Notes: generated by a model from the letters alone, not told the origin. Numbered from the stretch's first letter, positions 8,372-17,468 are shown. The stretch is DNA of 64,000 bases from Priestia aryabhattai B8W22 (GCF_000956595.1 NZ_JYOO01000006.1:1-64000), one strand, 5' to 3'. Made by a program: numbers and translations.

Positions 8372-8385
8372 CGTTTTCTCCCCCT

Positions 8386-8691
8386 TTAGGCTTCTCTTTG
8401 CACCTGATCCTTTATCATAAGCCCGAATAAAGCGAAGAAGTTCAACACAACCAGCAATCCATAATAAAAGCCTATCCCTTCAAAAAGCAAAGAGAGAATA
8501 GGAAATATCATAGATTCAAAGCCAAATAACATAATAATAAGCCCAATTCCTTTAGCGAGCTGTTTTTCATCCTTAGGTGTAAATATCTTTCCATACCCAG
8601 CAATAAAATTAGTACTACCTTTTTTCCATACATGTTTCCCAATATAAATGATGAAGCAGCTTACTAAACATATAAATAATACGTTTAACAT
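8386..8691 (-). CDS. DUF3784-like membrane protein
   Basis: 101-aa protein with three membrane helices (about 1-20, 47-70 and 73-93). The cytoplasmic loop between helices 1 and 2 contains FIAGYG and DEKQLAKGIG, the pattern of DUF3784 proteins. Function unknown. AAGGGG site before the ATG. Confidence 0.65.
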   Translation of the reverse strand: MLNVLFICLVSCFIIYIGKHVWKKGSTNFIAGYGKIFTPKDEKQLAKGIGLIIMLFGFESMIFPILSLLFEGIGFYYGLLVVLNFFALFGLMIKDQVQREA

Positions 8692-8821
8692 CAGATATTA
8701 CCCCTTCTTTACACACTCCAATTTAACATATATAGTATATTTCACCATAAAAATTTACAAATATTATGTATTAAAGGTGGACTCATAAAATATAACACTA
8801 TAAAATATATACATACTAATT

Positions 8822-9322
8822 ATAGATATCTTAATTAAACAAGAACTCACTGAAGAAGTTGTGAAAAGCGCCTTTTTAAATGAAGAATACAGCGATAAGA
8901 AAGAACATTTACTGGTAAAATGGATTAGAAAGTCAGATCCCTTTATTCCTGAACTTTCATTAATCGCATTTAATCAGAATGCAGGTATTATAGGTCATAT
9001 TCTTTTATCTAAAATAACAATTGCTATCGATTCTTTGGCACTTGCTCCAGTTTCAGTTGCATCTCCGTATCAAAAGCAAGGTGTTGAGAGCCAACTAATA
9101 CATGCTGCGTTAAAACGCGCAAAAGAGCTTGGTTATCATTCAGCAATTGTTTTAGGGCACAAAGATTACTATCCTAAGTTTGGATTTAAACCAGCTAGCT
9201 TATGGAATATATATGCTCCATTTGACGTGCCTGAAGAATTTTTTATGGCCATAGAGTTAACAGAAGGATCTCTAAAAAATGTGCAAGGTGTTGTACATTA
9301 CTCAAAAGCTTTTTCAGAGTAA
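8822..9322 (+). pseudogene. Decayed GNAT acetyltransferase (YhbS-like)
   Basis: C-terminal 150 residues clearly follow the YhbS-like GNAT family (EEVVKSAFLNEEYSD, FIPELSLIA, LGHKDYYPKFGF). The N-terminus is damaged. No ATG with a binding site exists, only GTG at 8861 well inside the fold, and upstream in-frame codons from ATA 8822 read xDILIKQELTEEVVKS, as if about six codons were lost. The acetyl-CoA loop that should read QxxGxG/A is QKQGVE, with Glu for the second small residue. Probably inactive. Confidence 0.6.
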
Positions 9323-9352
9323 GCACTAACTGATTAATTAGGTTTTACGTAA

Positions 9353-9406
9353 AGGCTGCCTGGAAAATAATTTTATAGTATTTTCTATGGGCAGCCTCTT
9401 TTTTAT
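9353..9406 (+). terminator. Intrinsic terminator
   Basis: AGGCTGCC pairs with GGGCAGCCT, extended by GAAAATA/TATTTTC, and is followed by CTTTTTTATTT. It ends the acetyltransferase unit and separates it from the convergent DinB gene. Confidence 0.8.
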
Positions 9407-9419
9407 TTACCTGATATTA

Positions 9420-9923
9420 TTAAAGCGGTGGGTTTTCCACACCTAAATGAACCCAATCTTCTTTTGGAGGTCCATAAACTCCAGCAGGTTTTAGGCCTGC
9501 TTGACGCATAAGAATGGTAATCTGACCTCGGTGATGAACAATATGCTTGATTAGTCCCATTAAGATTGTGGCATTTGATTGGGTTCTTCCGAACGCTTCT
9601 TGAGTGTGTTCTAGGGATTCATCTGTCCATTGCTGTTCAATGATTTTAGCAGCATGAGAACTTACATTTTTAAAGGTTATAGCGATTTCCTGTGCTGAAG
9701 ATGGAACACTTGCTGTACTTTCAATTCTGTCTATGCTTAATCCGAATTCAGTTAGGTAATCTGGAATATTTGTTGTAAAATGCCAAGCAATTCTCCCTAA
9801 CGTACGCCCTTCAGGATACACTTGTTGTTTCAACGAATTATCCGTCAAGCTATCTAAAACTTTTTGAGTCAGCATGGCTTCGTTGTTCCATTCTTGGATA
9901 AAATCTGAAATGGTATTATACAT
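9420..9923 (-). CDS. DinB family protein
   Basis: 167-aa four-helix-bundle protein of the DinB/YfiT superfamily, which usually carries a divalent metal held by three histidines and includes thiol-dependent transferases. Candidate ligands are His48 (IAWHFTTN) and the HIVHHRGQ motif near residue 130; the latter motif is characteristic. The end GPPKEDWVHLG is also seen in DinB proteins. GGGAGGTC site before the ATG. Stands alone. Confidence 0.85.
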   Translation of the reverse strand: MYNTISDFIQEWNNEAMLTQKVLDSLTDNSLKQQVYPEGRTLGRIAWHFTTNIPDYLTEFGLSIDRIESTASVPSSAQEIAITFKNVSSHAAKIIEQQWTDESLEHTQEAFGRTQSNATILMGLIKHIVHHRGQITILMRQAGLKPAGVYGPPKEDWVHLGVENPPL

Positions 9924-10021
9924 ATAAAAGACCTCCCGATATAAATCTAATCTAAATCAATAACTAAATAATATCATAGAAGAAAAATAAGTTGGTTTAT
10001 TTACTAAAGGAAGGGGACTTT

Positions 10022-10435
10022 ATGTTATTTAAAGCTACCGCTCAAAAAACTATTATTTTTACTCTATTACCTTTAAATGCTTTATTATGGATTCAAGCAA
10101 TTCAGTATAAAGCACTTGCCTTTTTACTTCTTTTGGCTATCCTTTGTTCGTTTCTTGTGCTTTTCATAAGATATGAATTTGAAATAGACAGAGATACTTT
10201 AACCTATAGAATATATATATTATGGTTTAAAGTATATGCAAAAACCGTTAAACCAAGGGACATTAAAAGAATTGTATTTAAACGGTTAAGTTGGAAATCA
10301 AAATTAGCAGTAGTAAAAGTAGAAAACGGGTGGAATATGCGAATAACATTATTTAATCCACCAAATGTTTTTAAGGAGTTAGAAACATTTGCACATGAAT
10401 ATGATGTAGATATTCAAAAAACAGCAGATTATTAA
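10022..10435 (+). CDS. Membrane protein, unknown (PH-like tail)
   Basis: 137-aa protein with two membrane helices (about 10-27 and 31-50) and a basic cytoplasmic domain (YEFEIDRDTLTYRIY, then VKPRDIKRIVFKR) that looks like a bacterial PH-type beta domain. The ATG at 10022 follows AAAGGAAGGGG; an upstream in-frame TTG has no site. No family firmly recognised. Confidence 0.6.
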   Translation: MLFKATAQKTIIFTLLPLNALLWIQAIQYKALAFLLLLAILCSFLVLFIRYEFEIDRDTLTYRIYILWFKVYAKTVKPRDIKRIVFKRLSWKSKLAVVKVENGWNMRITLFNPPNVFKELETFAHEYDVDIQKTADY

Positions 10436-10719
10436 ATTCTAGAGAAAACATCTTGAATGCCACCGCGTTTTGGATACATTAAACTACACGTAAGTCAGGC
10501 CGTATAATAATCAACGTTGTTCATTTCTAATTAAGCTGCTTTTGGACCTCTCTACTGCTACAAAGCATTAGTAAAGAGGTCCTTTCCTAAACACCTCCAA
10601 GTTAAACACTTTGTTCTCCTTCCTCACACCAACCCCAAGCCCTATATAAAAATAGGCTTCAAGGTCATTATTTTTAACATTATTTGGATATATAATTCGT
10701 ATATAACACTTTTTAAGAG
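10436..10719. other. Intergenic region with two hairpins
   Basis: Contains a stem-loop GGACCTCT/AGAGGTCC (10544-10582, followed by TTTCCT) that may end the upstream gene, and a smaller AAGCC-C-TA/TAGGCTT hairpin (about 10632-10656). No gene seen. Confidence 0.5.
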
Positions 10720-11337
10720 GTGATGATTCTGTATATATCAAAAAAGGTTGGCATTTTAAGCTGGTTTGCTACTTGCTTGTATTTTTTAGTTGAACCTTTC
10801 TTTATTTTGACTTCAACTGCTCCCTACAGTTTTTTAAATCACGCAATGAGTGATCTTGGCGTAACTTCTTGTGGAACCTACACCTATTCAATTGCACCTC
10901 ATGAAATTTGCTCTCCTCACCATTTCTGGATGAACGTATTGTTTATTATAAATGGATTAACACTTTCAATTGGTGTTTTGTACATTTCACAAAACCTAAA
11001 GAAAACAAAAATAACCCAACTTGCAACAGCTTTTATTCTTATATTAGCTTTAGGTAATATTGTTTCAGGCTTTATACCGGCTGATATAAATTTATTTTGG
11101 CATTCAATATTCGCTCAGCTTGGCATGATCAATGTTTTAGCTGGTCTTTGGATATATGCATCCTCTTTAAACAGGGGCAAGTATTGGACTTATGGCTGCT
11201 TAGTCTCCTTACTAGTCATCCTTATACTTATTATGCTTGTATTTTTTGTTCCTATGCCTACCGGCCTGTTGCAAAGATTATTCTATTTAGTAATCTTTAT
11301 ATGGGGCACCGTGCTTTCCTTTATGTTAAACAAGTAA
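10720..11337 (+). CDS. DUF998 family membrane protein
   Basis: 205-aa integral membrane protein with six predicted helices. The N-terminal LSWFATCLYFLVEPF and SFLNHAMSDLG stretches and the internal GFIPAD motif are those of DUF998 proteins. Function unknown. GTG 10720 and ATG 10723 both overlap the AAGAGGTGA binding site, so the true start may be a few codons later (ATT 10726 or CTG 10729). Confidence 0.75.
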   Translation: MMILYISKKVGILSWFATCLYFLVEPFFILTSTAPYSFLNHAMSDLGVTSCGTYTYSIAPHEICSPHHFWMNVLFIINGLTLSIGVLYISQNLKKTKITQLATAFILILALGNIVSGFIPADINLFWHSIFAQLGMINVLAGLWIYASSLNRGKYWTYGCLVSLLVILILIMLVFFVPMPTGLLQRLFYLVIFIWGTVLSFMLNK

Positions 11338-11403
11338 TCTATTATCATTCCATTTCATATGAGCTTATAAGATTACGTTAAACTACTCGTAATTTTAAAC
11401 AGC

Positions 11404-11438
11404 AAAAAGTCCATAGAGGCATCCCCTATGGACTTTTT
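11404..11438. terminator. Bidirectional intrinsic terminator
   Basis: AAAAAGTCCATAG pairs exactly with CTATGGACTTTTT around a 9-nt loop, between the convergent DUF998 and YdcF-like genes. Confidence 0.85.
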
Positions 11439-11449
11439 ATACGATTTTG

Positions 11450-12046
11450 TTAGATAAATTCTCTTAATAATTCTTTAGATTTCTTTCCGCTAAAACCAAA
11501 ATAATTGCCAATAAGCTTGACGTATTCTGTGTAGGTAACTTTTCTATTTAAAGCAGTTTCCCACCATCTCTGTGGATTATAATAACGACTTCCACTAGAA
11601 CAATAGGTTAATTGTATTTTGGTATCCTTAAATTCTTTATTAAAGTTTTTTTCTACCCTTTTCATATGATAGTTGGAAGAAACAACAATAGCGGATTGAA
11701 AATGATTGTTCATCATTAGCTCTTTTGTAAATTTAGCATTTTCCATAGTACTTGTAGCGTGATTTTCTAATATAATTGAATCCTCAGGTATCCCAGAGTC
11801 TTTGGCTTGATGATAAAAATTATTCTCTTGACCGTTCGAAAGAATTAAATGAGACGCATAGCCTTTTTTATATAATTCAATTCCTTTCTCCAGCCGATCA
11901 TTATCACCACTTAACACAATAATCACGTCAGATTTTACAGGCTTTTCGTTTACGACAAGCTCTTTCCCGGCAAACAGAAAAAAAATAATCCCTAATCCCA
12001 GCATGAATATGCTGATCTTTACTCTTCTACCTTTAATTTTTTGCAT
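11450..12046 (-). CDS. YdcF-like DUF218 protein
   Basis: 198-aa protein with one N-terminal membrane anchor (residues 10-28) and a DUF218 domain. Family landmarks are DVIIVLSGDNDRLEKGIELY (phosphate-type loop), the ENHATSTMENA motif and VVSSNYHMKR. DUF218 proteins such as YdcF and SanA are linked to envelope functions; no defined reaction can be assigned here. The ATG at 12046 has GAGGGT upstream; an earlier in-frame ATG at 12058 lacks a site. Confidence 0.82.
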   Translation of the reverse strand: MQKIKGRRVKISIFMLGLGIIFFLFAGKELVVNEKPVKSDVIIVLSGDNDRLEKGIELYKKGYASHLILSNGQENNFYHQAKDSGIPEDSIILENHATSTMENAKFTKELMMNNHFQSAIVVSSNYHMKRVEKNFNKEFKDTKIQLTYCSSGSRYYNPQRWWETALNRKVTYTEYVKLIGNYFGFSGKKSKELLREFI

Positions 12047-12058
12047 ATAGACCCTCAT

Positions 12059-12896
12059 TTAAAAAGTTCACTTCATATCGTATCATAAAGCTCAATATTC
12101 ATAAAAATAAAAAGGTAATCTTCAAAAAAAATTTTGCGCGCTGCAAGTGATCACACTTTTATATAAAAGTTAGAAGGTAAAACTTTAACAAACATTCTTT
12201 CTAAATATTTTTATATATCACCTTAAATTTCTATAAACTTAATATTTTTACTTATTTGTATTAATATTTATATTTTCACTTATTTTTCATTTTCCTATGA
12301 TAAAATCACGATGACACAAGAAGCAAGCAAAATAATTTATTTATTAACCTAAAAAGCTGACCATCATGGTCAGCTTTTTGAGTTAAAAGAGAATTAACGA
12401 CATCATAGCTTTCTATATTCATTGAGCCAGTGCACTTTAATCTTTAGTAAGATTCTAAGTTTTTTATTAGACAAATATTTTTCCTTAATGTTAAACTGTT
12501 TCCCGAAGGAAAAATAAATCAGGATTCAACTAAACTATATGATTTGCTAGCGTATATAGGCATTTCAGTCTCTTCTAAGTTAAAATTTTATTTTTAAAGG
12601 GTTTCTTACGCCCAAAAAGTTTCCTTTAGGCAAATTTATAGTATTCAACAAAAAAAATAAGTTGAAGTCAAAAAATAGCTTTTTCATTAAATTAGGACTA
12701 TTAAACGCTTTTAATTATACAGGCTATCCCTTGGTAGACCTTTTATATAAAAAATACAGGTAAAACAGATTGGAGGTTTGGGATAAATCATGAGAAGAAA
12801 TCTATTTTATTGATGTTTTTTTAATTCTACATATATTAGAGAAACTTATGTTCAGTGATTGGAATAGAAATTTAATAAAGAAAAGGTGTTTTAAAG
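12059..12896. other. AT-rich intergenic region before the SEDS genes
   Basis: About 840 bp with no gene over 50 codons. It contains the short transcription unit at 12273-12380 and, near 12770-12812, a GGAGG followed by a 7-codon frame (MRRNLFY) of doubtful meaning. The rest is AT-rich with no repeat or RNA motif I recognise; promoters for the SEDS operon should lie in its 3' part. Confidence 0.5.
12273..12380 (+). ncRNA. Candidate very short transcript (sRNA or 13-aa peptide)
   Basis: A sigma-A-like promoter (TTTTCA at 12273, 17-bp spacer, TATGAT at 12296) is followed within about 75 nt by a perfect terminator hairpin (AAAAAGCTGACCA/TGGTCAGCTTTTT, 12351-12380). Only a 13-codon frame lies between (ATG 12311, MTQEASKIIYLLT), with no ribosome binding site and its stop inside the terminator. 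Small RNA or leaderless micropeptide; inference from layout only. Confidence 0.35.
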
Positions 12897-14066
12897 ATGG
12901 AACGCAAGAAGTCGGAAAGCTTTAATTATGGTCTCGCTTTTACACTGCTGCTGTTTTTTATCATTAGCTGTATAGCTATTTATAACGCGCAAAAAACAGG
13001 ACAGTATTCTACAAACTTTGTAATTAAACAAGTCGAATGGTACGCAGTAGGTATTGGAATTATCTTCCTCACCATGAGGCCCGATGAGGAACAATGGGAC
13101 CAATTCACATGGTTCTTTTATGGGCTAAATATTTTTATCCTTATTTTACTCATCGTTTCTCCTCAAAGTATTGCTCCTGTCAAAAATGGTGCAAAAAGCT
13201 GGTTCGTCCTTCCTGGTATTGGATCGATACAACCTTCGGAATTCACAAAGATCTCTTTAATCTTAGCATTTAGTAAAGTGATACGAAATCACAACGAAAA
13301 ATTTCGCGTAAGAGATATAAGAAGCGATGTTTTACTCGTTGGAAAGCTAGGAGCTACGTTAGCTGTCCCTATTCTTCTTATTATGCAGCAGCCCGATTTA
13401 GGAACGGCACTTGTGATGATCTTTTTATTCTTTGTCATGATATTCGTTTCAGGGGTAAGTTTTAAGCTCATTCTTCCTACCTTTACTTCTATTATAGGAA
13501 TCGCTTCAGGTATTTTATATATGGTTTTGAACCACCCAAAAATGTTGGAAAAATATTTGCACGTTCAATCCTATCAGTTTGATCGTATCTATGCGTGGTT
13601 TGATCCGGAATCTTATGCAAACAGCTTGTCTTACAACTATATGCAAGTGTTAAAAGCAATAGGTGCAGGATCCATTTCAGGAAGAGATACATCAAAGTTT
13701 TCAGTATATGTTCCTGAAAAACATTCAGACTTTATTTTTAGTGCAATTGGAGAAAGTTACGGCTTCGTAGGAACTAGCCTTATCCTTTTCTTATTTATGG
13801 TGCTTATTTACCAAATTATTACCGTCGCATTTCAGACGAAAGATCAATTCTCTACATACATTTGTACCGGCGTTATTTCAATTGTTTTCTTTCATGTCTT
13901 AGAAAATGTGGGCATGTGTATAGGCCTTCTTCCGATAACGGGAATACCACTGCCGTTTATAAGCTACGGAGGAAGTGCGTTAATGAGTACGATGTTTTTG
14001 ATGGGACTAGTATTAAATATAAGCTTTCGATCAAAGGCTTATATGTTTGATCAGGATGTGAGGTAA
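12897..14066 (+). CDS. SEDS family protein (FtsW/RodA/SpoVE)
   Basis: 389-aa integral membrane protein of the SEDS glycosyltransferase family, which polymerises lipid II into peptidoglycan together with a class B PBP. About ten membrane helices. SEDS signatures: PGIGSIQPSEFTKI, LIMQQPDLGTAL, VPEKHSDFIFSAIGE and GIPLPFISYGGSA. Start ATG with AAAAGGTG upstream. First gene of a three-gene unit, 4 bp before the 41-aa ORF. No PBP gene is nearby, so the cognate transpeptidase must be elsewhere. The paralog cannot be told apart from RodA, FtsW or SpoVE by eye. Confidence 0.9.
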   Translation: MERKKSESFNYGLAFTLLLFFIISCIAIYNAQKTGQYSTNFVIKQVEWYAVGIGIIFLTMRPDEEQWDQFTWFFYGLNIFILILLIVSPQSIAPVKNGAKSWFVLPGIGSIQPSEFTKISLILAFSKVIRNHNEKFRVRDIRSDVLLVGKLGATLAVPILLIMQQPDLGTALVMIFLFFVMIFVSGVSFKLILPTFTSIIGIASGILYMVLNHPKMLEKYLHVQSYQFDRIYAWFDPESYANSLSYNYMQVLKAIGAGSISGRDTSKFSVYVPEKHSDFIFSAIGESYGFVGTSLILFLFMVLIYQIITVAFQTKDQFSTYICTGVISIVFFHVLENVGMCIGLLPITGIPLPFISYGGSALMSTMFLMGLVLNISFRSKAYMFDQDVR

Positions 14067-14070
14067 TACA

Positions 14071-14196
14071 ATGACTAGTAAAAAAATAGCTAAAGAGATA
14101 AATTCAGACCTAAAGATTCGTATGAAAGTATTGAAATATATGTGTATTTTTTTATTTTCTCTCTTGTATATAGCCGTTATTAGGTGGTTTTTTTAG
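14071..14196 (+). CDS. 41-aa membrane peptide between two SEDS genes
   Basis: Too short for most gene finders: ATG 14071 to TAG 14196, 41 codons. A basic N-terminal half (TSKKIAKEINSDLKIRMKVL) is followed by one membrane helix (YMCIFLFSLLYIAVI) and ends RWFF. It begins 4 bp after the first SEDS stop, with GAGG upstream, and its stop overlaps the AGGAGG of the second SEDS gene, so translation is likely coupled. The tight packing makes it a probable real subunit or regulator; function unknown. Confidence 0.6.
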   Translation: MTSKKIAKEINSDLKIRMKVLKYMCIFLFSLLYIAVIRWFF

Positions 14197-14207
14197 GAGG
14201 AGTTTTT

Positions 14208-15398
14208 ATGTTCAAAAAAATTCTAAAGTGTTACGATTACAAATTTATTGCTGCATTAGTTGTTTTAAGCCTAATCGGTTTAATTATGGTTTACAGTGCC
14301 AGCATGGTAACAGCGATTAGTCGTTATGGTGTATCTGGGGATTATTTTTATAAAAAACAAAAGCTTGCTCTTATAGCAGGCTTTATCATATTCACATTAG
14401 CGGCTATCATTCCGTATAAAATTTATCAGGAAAAAGCAGTATTAAAAATTTTATTAGGTGTCGCTGTTGCACTCCTTATTTTAGTTTTAGCTTTTGGACA
14501 TACAGCAGGTAATGCACAAAGTTGGTTTAAAATTGGGCCTATTGCTATTCAGCCGTTAGAAATAACAAAATTAACGCTCATTATCTATTTAGCTGCTGTT
14601 TTTGCAAACAAACAAGAGTATATCAATGATTTAAAAAGGTCGATTCTTCCACCTATGCTGGTTGTGCTTTTTATTTGTTTTTTAATTATTTTGCAGCCTG
14701 ATTATGGCGGAGCCTTGCTTATTTTAGGAACAGTTGCAGCTATTGTGTTATGTTCAGGCATTTCAAAAAAATCCATTTTAAAAATTAGTTTATTAGGCGT
14801 AATTGGAACACTTGTTATGTTAGCCGTTTTATTAGTAACCGGAAACATGGACCTTTTGTTTTCTCCGGGGCGTTTAGCTCGTTTTACTGGATTCTTACAT
14901 CCTTTTGAAAATCAACAAGGCGATGGATATCAACTTGTTAATTCCTATGTAGCTATAGGAAATGGAGGAATATTGGGTATGGGGCTGGGCCAAGGCATTC
15001 AAAAAACGGGCTACTTGCCTGAATCACATACGGATTTTATTATGGCCATTATCGCAGAAGAGCTGGGATTTTGGGGTGTACTTCTTGTATTAGGGCTACT
15101 GTTTTTTATTATTTTTAAAGGATTAAAAACAGCTATTAAGTGTCGTGATCCTTTTGGAGCACTGTTAGCTATTGGTATTTCCGTTATGATGGCTGTTCAA
15201 GTATTTGTAAACCTTGGAGCTGTCACGGGTCTTCTTCCTATTACCGGGGTCACCCTCCCTTTTATAAGCTTTGGAGGTTCTTCGCTTACATTGTTAATGC
15301 TTGCTGCAGGAATACTTACCAATGTTTCGATGTTTAACACATACACTCAAACATATAAAAGCCAGTCAGTGGAACAAGCTTATATAAGGAATGTTTAA
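14208..15398 (+). CDS. SEDS family protein (FtsW/RodA/SpoVE)
   Basis: 396-aa SEDS glycosyltransferase. It shows the family signatures with better FtsW-like matches than its neighbour: YSASMVTAI early, GPIAIQPLEITKL, LQPDYGGALL, LPESHTDFIMAIIAEE and GVTLPFISFGGSS. ATG 14208 follows an ideal AGGAGGA; an in-frame GTG at 14184 lies before that site and is unlikely. Paralogous to the gene 142 bp upstream but diverged. Probably acts in septal, elongation or spore-wall peptidoglycan synthesis. Confidence 0.9.
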   Translation: MFKKILKCYDYKFIAALVVLSLIGLIMVYSASMVTAISRYGVSGDYFYKKQKLALIAGFIIFTLAAIIPYKIYQEKAVLKILLGVAVALLILVLAFGHTAGNAQSWFKIGPIAIQPLEITKLTLIIYLAAVFANKQEYINDLKRSILPPMLVVLFICFLIILQPDYGGALLILGTVAAIVLCSGISKKSILKISLLGVIGTLVMLAVLLVTGNMDLLFSPGRLARFTGFLHPFENQQGDGYQLVNSYVAIGNGGILGMGLGQGIQKTGYLPESHTDFIMAIIAEELGFWGVLLVLGLLFFIIFKGLKTAIKCRDPFGALLAIGISVMMAVQVFVNLGAVTGLLPITGVTLPFISFGGSSLTLLMLAAGILTNVSMFNTYTQTYKSQSVEQAYIRNV

Positions 15399-15529
15399 CG
15401 TTTGAATCGCTAAGTGGTGTATGTTGGCTATTGTGGTTGTTATTAACAAGCTTTTACAGAAGACACATATCTCTAATTCTTTCAAGCAAGCTCAACCTTC
15501 ATATTAACACCACTGCTCGCTGCTATAAT

Positions 15530-15560
15530 AAAAAGTCCTGACTATATATCAGGACTTTTT
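15530..15560 (+). terminator. Intrinsic terminator after the SEDS operon
   Basis: AAAAAGTCCTGA pairs exactly with TCAGGACTTTTT across a 7-nt loop; it also faces the convergent NlpC/P60 gene. Confidence 0.85.
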
Positions 15561-15630
15561 ACTTGATTTACATACATAATAATAAAGCTACCGTTTAGTT
15601 TCAATTGCTGTGTTTTTTACTAGTAATCTA

Positions 15631-16542
15631 TTATAGGATAGATTTACTTCCTAAATAACGAGGTGCCCAGTAAGAATTGCTTAACGATGCAATAGTTACA
15701 CCCGTTGAACTTCCAGCATGAATAAATTGCCCATTTCCAATATAAATTCCAGCATGTGAAGGACCTCCAGTAGTATCGAAGAATACGATATCTCCAATAT
15801 TCGGAGTAGATGTACTTTTTCCTGACTGATACAAGGTAGCTACTGTTCGCGGTACAGTTACTCCACCTCCATTTTTAAATACGTAATAAATGAAACCGCT
15901 GCAATCAAAACCGTTTGGAGACGTGCCTCCCCAAACATATGGCACCCCTATAAATTTTTTAGAATAAGCAACAATATCGCTAGCTGTCGCTTGCGTTGAA
16001 CTATTAACAGTTGAAGAACCAGTAGTGCTAGTAGATGCGTTATTTAAGGCATTTAAAGTAGCCGGACCTACTATTCCATCCATAGCTAACCCATGATCCC
16101 GCTGAAAATTCATAACGGCAGTTTGAGTAATTGTGCCAAAATACCCTGTTGGTGTGGCGTTAAAGTAACCTTTTTCCTTTAACAGCTGCTGTACTTTTTC
16201 AACTTCATTACTAGTCATTCCATATTTTAGAAGCGTACTGCTTGTAACCGCACTTGTTGAAGTAGCTATTAACGCTTGATATGTATTGGGTCCCACAATT
16301 CCATCAGCGGTTAAACTATGAGAACGCTGAAAGCTTAGAACTGAATCTTTTGTAATTGAACCAAAATAGCCAGTCGAAGTAGCTGAAAATATGCCCTTCT
16401 GTCTTAAAACATCCTGTAATTCTTTCACGTCTGGATCTGTCATACCTTCTTTTAATAGCTTGTCTCCTAAAGCTGCATGGCTTATTGTTGGTAAAACAAT
16501 CAATGATGAGCATAAAGCTAATGAAGAAATTATCTTTTTCAC
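15631..16542 (-). CDS. Secreted NlpC/P60 endopeptidase with two PG-binding domains
   Basis: 303-aa secreted cell-wall hydrolase. Signal peptide 1-23 (cleavage likely SHA|ALG), two PG_binding_1 repeats (about 28-90 and 105-167, each with a GYFGxIT and a DGIVGPxT motif), a Ser/Thr linker (170-188), and a C-terminal NlpC/P60 domain. Catalytic residues are visible: Cys214 in FDCSGF, His263 in SHAGIYIG and the third polar residue His275 in FIHAG. The family cleaves D-Glu-diaminopimelate bonds in stem peptides. Start GTG with GGGGGAT upstream. Its own unit. Confidence 0.92.
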   Translation of the reverse strand: MKKIISSLALCSSLIVLPTISHAALGDKLLKEGMTDPDVKELQDVLRQKGIFSATSTGYFGSITKDSVLSFQRSHSLTADGIVGPNTYQALIATSTSAVTSSTLLKYGMTSNEVEKVQQLLKEKGYFNATPTGYFGTITQTAVMNFQRDHGLAMDGIVGPATLNALNNASTSTTGSSTVNSSTQATASDIVAYSKKFIGVPYVWGGTSPNGFDCSGFIYYVFKNGGGVTVPRTVATLYQSGKSTSTPNIGDIVFFDTTGGPSHAGIYIGNGQFIHAGSSTGVTIASLSNSYWAPRYLGSKSIL

Positions 16543-16791
16543 TAAGTATATCCCCCGATGTTATATTTTTCTTGTTCTTGACTATAAAATTTTAGCAGGG
16601 AGAAATAGAAAAGAAACAACCCATTTGTGAATTTTTTGTGACAATTTTAAAAAACACTTGATTTATTAGGATGTAATTATTTATTTTGTCATATAAAGTA
16701 TAAATATACTTATAATGGTTAAAGTTACGATTCTTTAACCTTACTCTTCTTTTTACGTATATACCGCTAAATCTTTCATACAATAAAGCAC

Positions 16792-16817
16792 CTTTTTATG
16801 GTTGTAACCATAAAAAG
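16792..16817. repeat. Perfect 12-bp-arm inverted repeat
   Basis: CTTTTTATGGTT-GT-AACCATAAAAAG, 40 bp upstream of the DUF2062 gene. It has no T tail in either direction, so it fits an operator better than a terminator. Confidence 0.5.
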
Positions 16818-16857
16818 AAAAAATAGGATACAAGCGTAAAGAGATAGGAGGAATAAT

Positions 16858-17355
16858 GTGAGCAAAATAGTGGTTTTGAAGCGCCGGTTTAAATACTTAC
16901 TTATTAAACTATTACGATTAAAAGATCATTCACATAAAGTTGCGCTAGGTTTTAGTCTAGGTTCTGTTGTGAACTTTGTTCCTACCTTTGGATTTGGCCT
17001 TATAATATCCGTAGGTTTAGCTAAATTATGTAAAGGAAACAGCATAGCAGGACTTATTGGTGGAATGTTTTTTATGTGGGCCTTTCCGTTTATGTTTTAC
17101 TTGAATACAGTAGTTGGAGGATATATATTCCCAATCGATCTTGATCAAACTTTACTTCAGAATACAGATGGAGATTTAGATAATCGACTAGAACTAGGAG
17201 CAAAAATAGGAAAGAATTTTTTAACAGGTATGATTCTTAATAGCTTCTTATTTGGAAGTATACTCTATATTGCTAGCTACTATATTATAAATCAGTACAG
17301 AGGCTTTCTCTTACACTACATCTCTAAAAAATGGATAGTAAAAAAAACGTACTAA
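16858..17355 (+). CDS. DUF2062 family membrane protein
   Basis: 165-aa protein. The region HSHKVALGFSLGSVVNFVPTFGFG (split here by the first helix) followed by GNSIAGLIGGMFFMWAFP is the DUF2062 pattern, with three to four membrane helices and basic ends. Function unknown; in other bacteria DUF2062 domains sit beside glycosyltransferases. Start GTG with AGGAGG 6 nt upstream. A palindrome lies just before the gene and may control it. Confidence 0.8.
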   Translation: MSKIVVLKRRFKYLLIKLLRLKDHSHKVALGFSLGSVVNFVPTFGFGLIISVGLAKLCKGNSIAGLIGGMFFMWAFPFMFYLNTVVGGYIFPIDLDQTLLQNTDGDLDNRLELGAKIGKNFLTGMILNSFLFGSILYIASYYIINQYRGFLLHYISKKWIVKKTY

Positions 17356-17468
17356 ACAAATGGATTATTAGTTTAATTTCAACCTTTATTTCTACTTGTA
17401 AATCAATATAATTTATATAAAAATATAACCATTAACCTGAACATTTCTTCAAAAGGCATAGAGATAAA

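Noticed and set aside
11097-11381. Second plus-strand frame inside the DUF998 gene
   Set aside because: Shifted frame of the membrane protein with no start signal.
12770-12815. GGAGG followed by a 7-codon frame before the SEDS genes
   Set aside because: Too short and spacing is poor; most likely chance.
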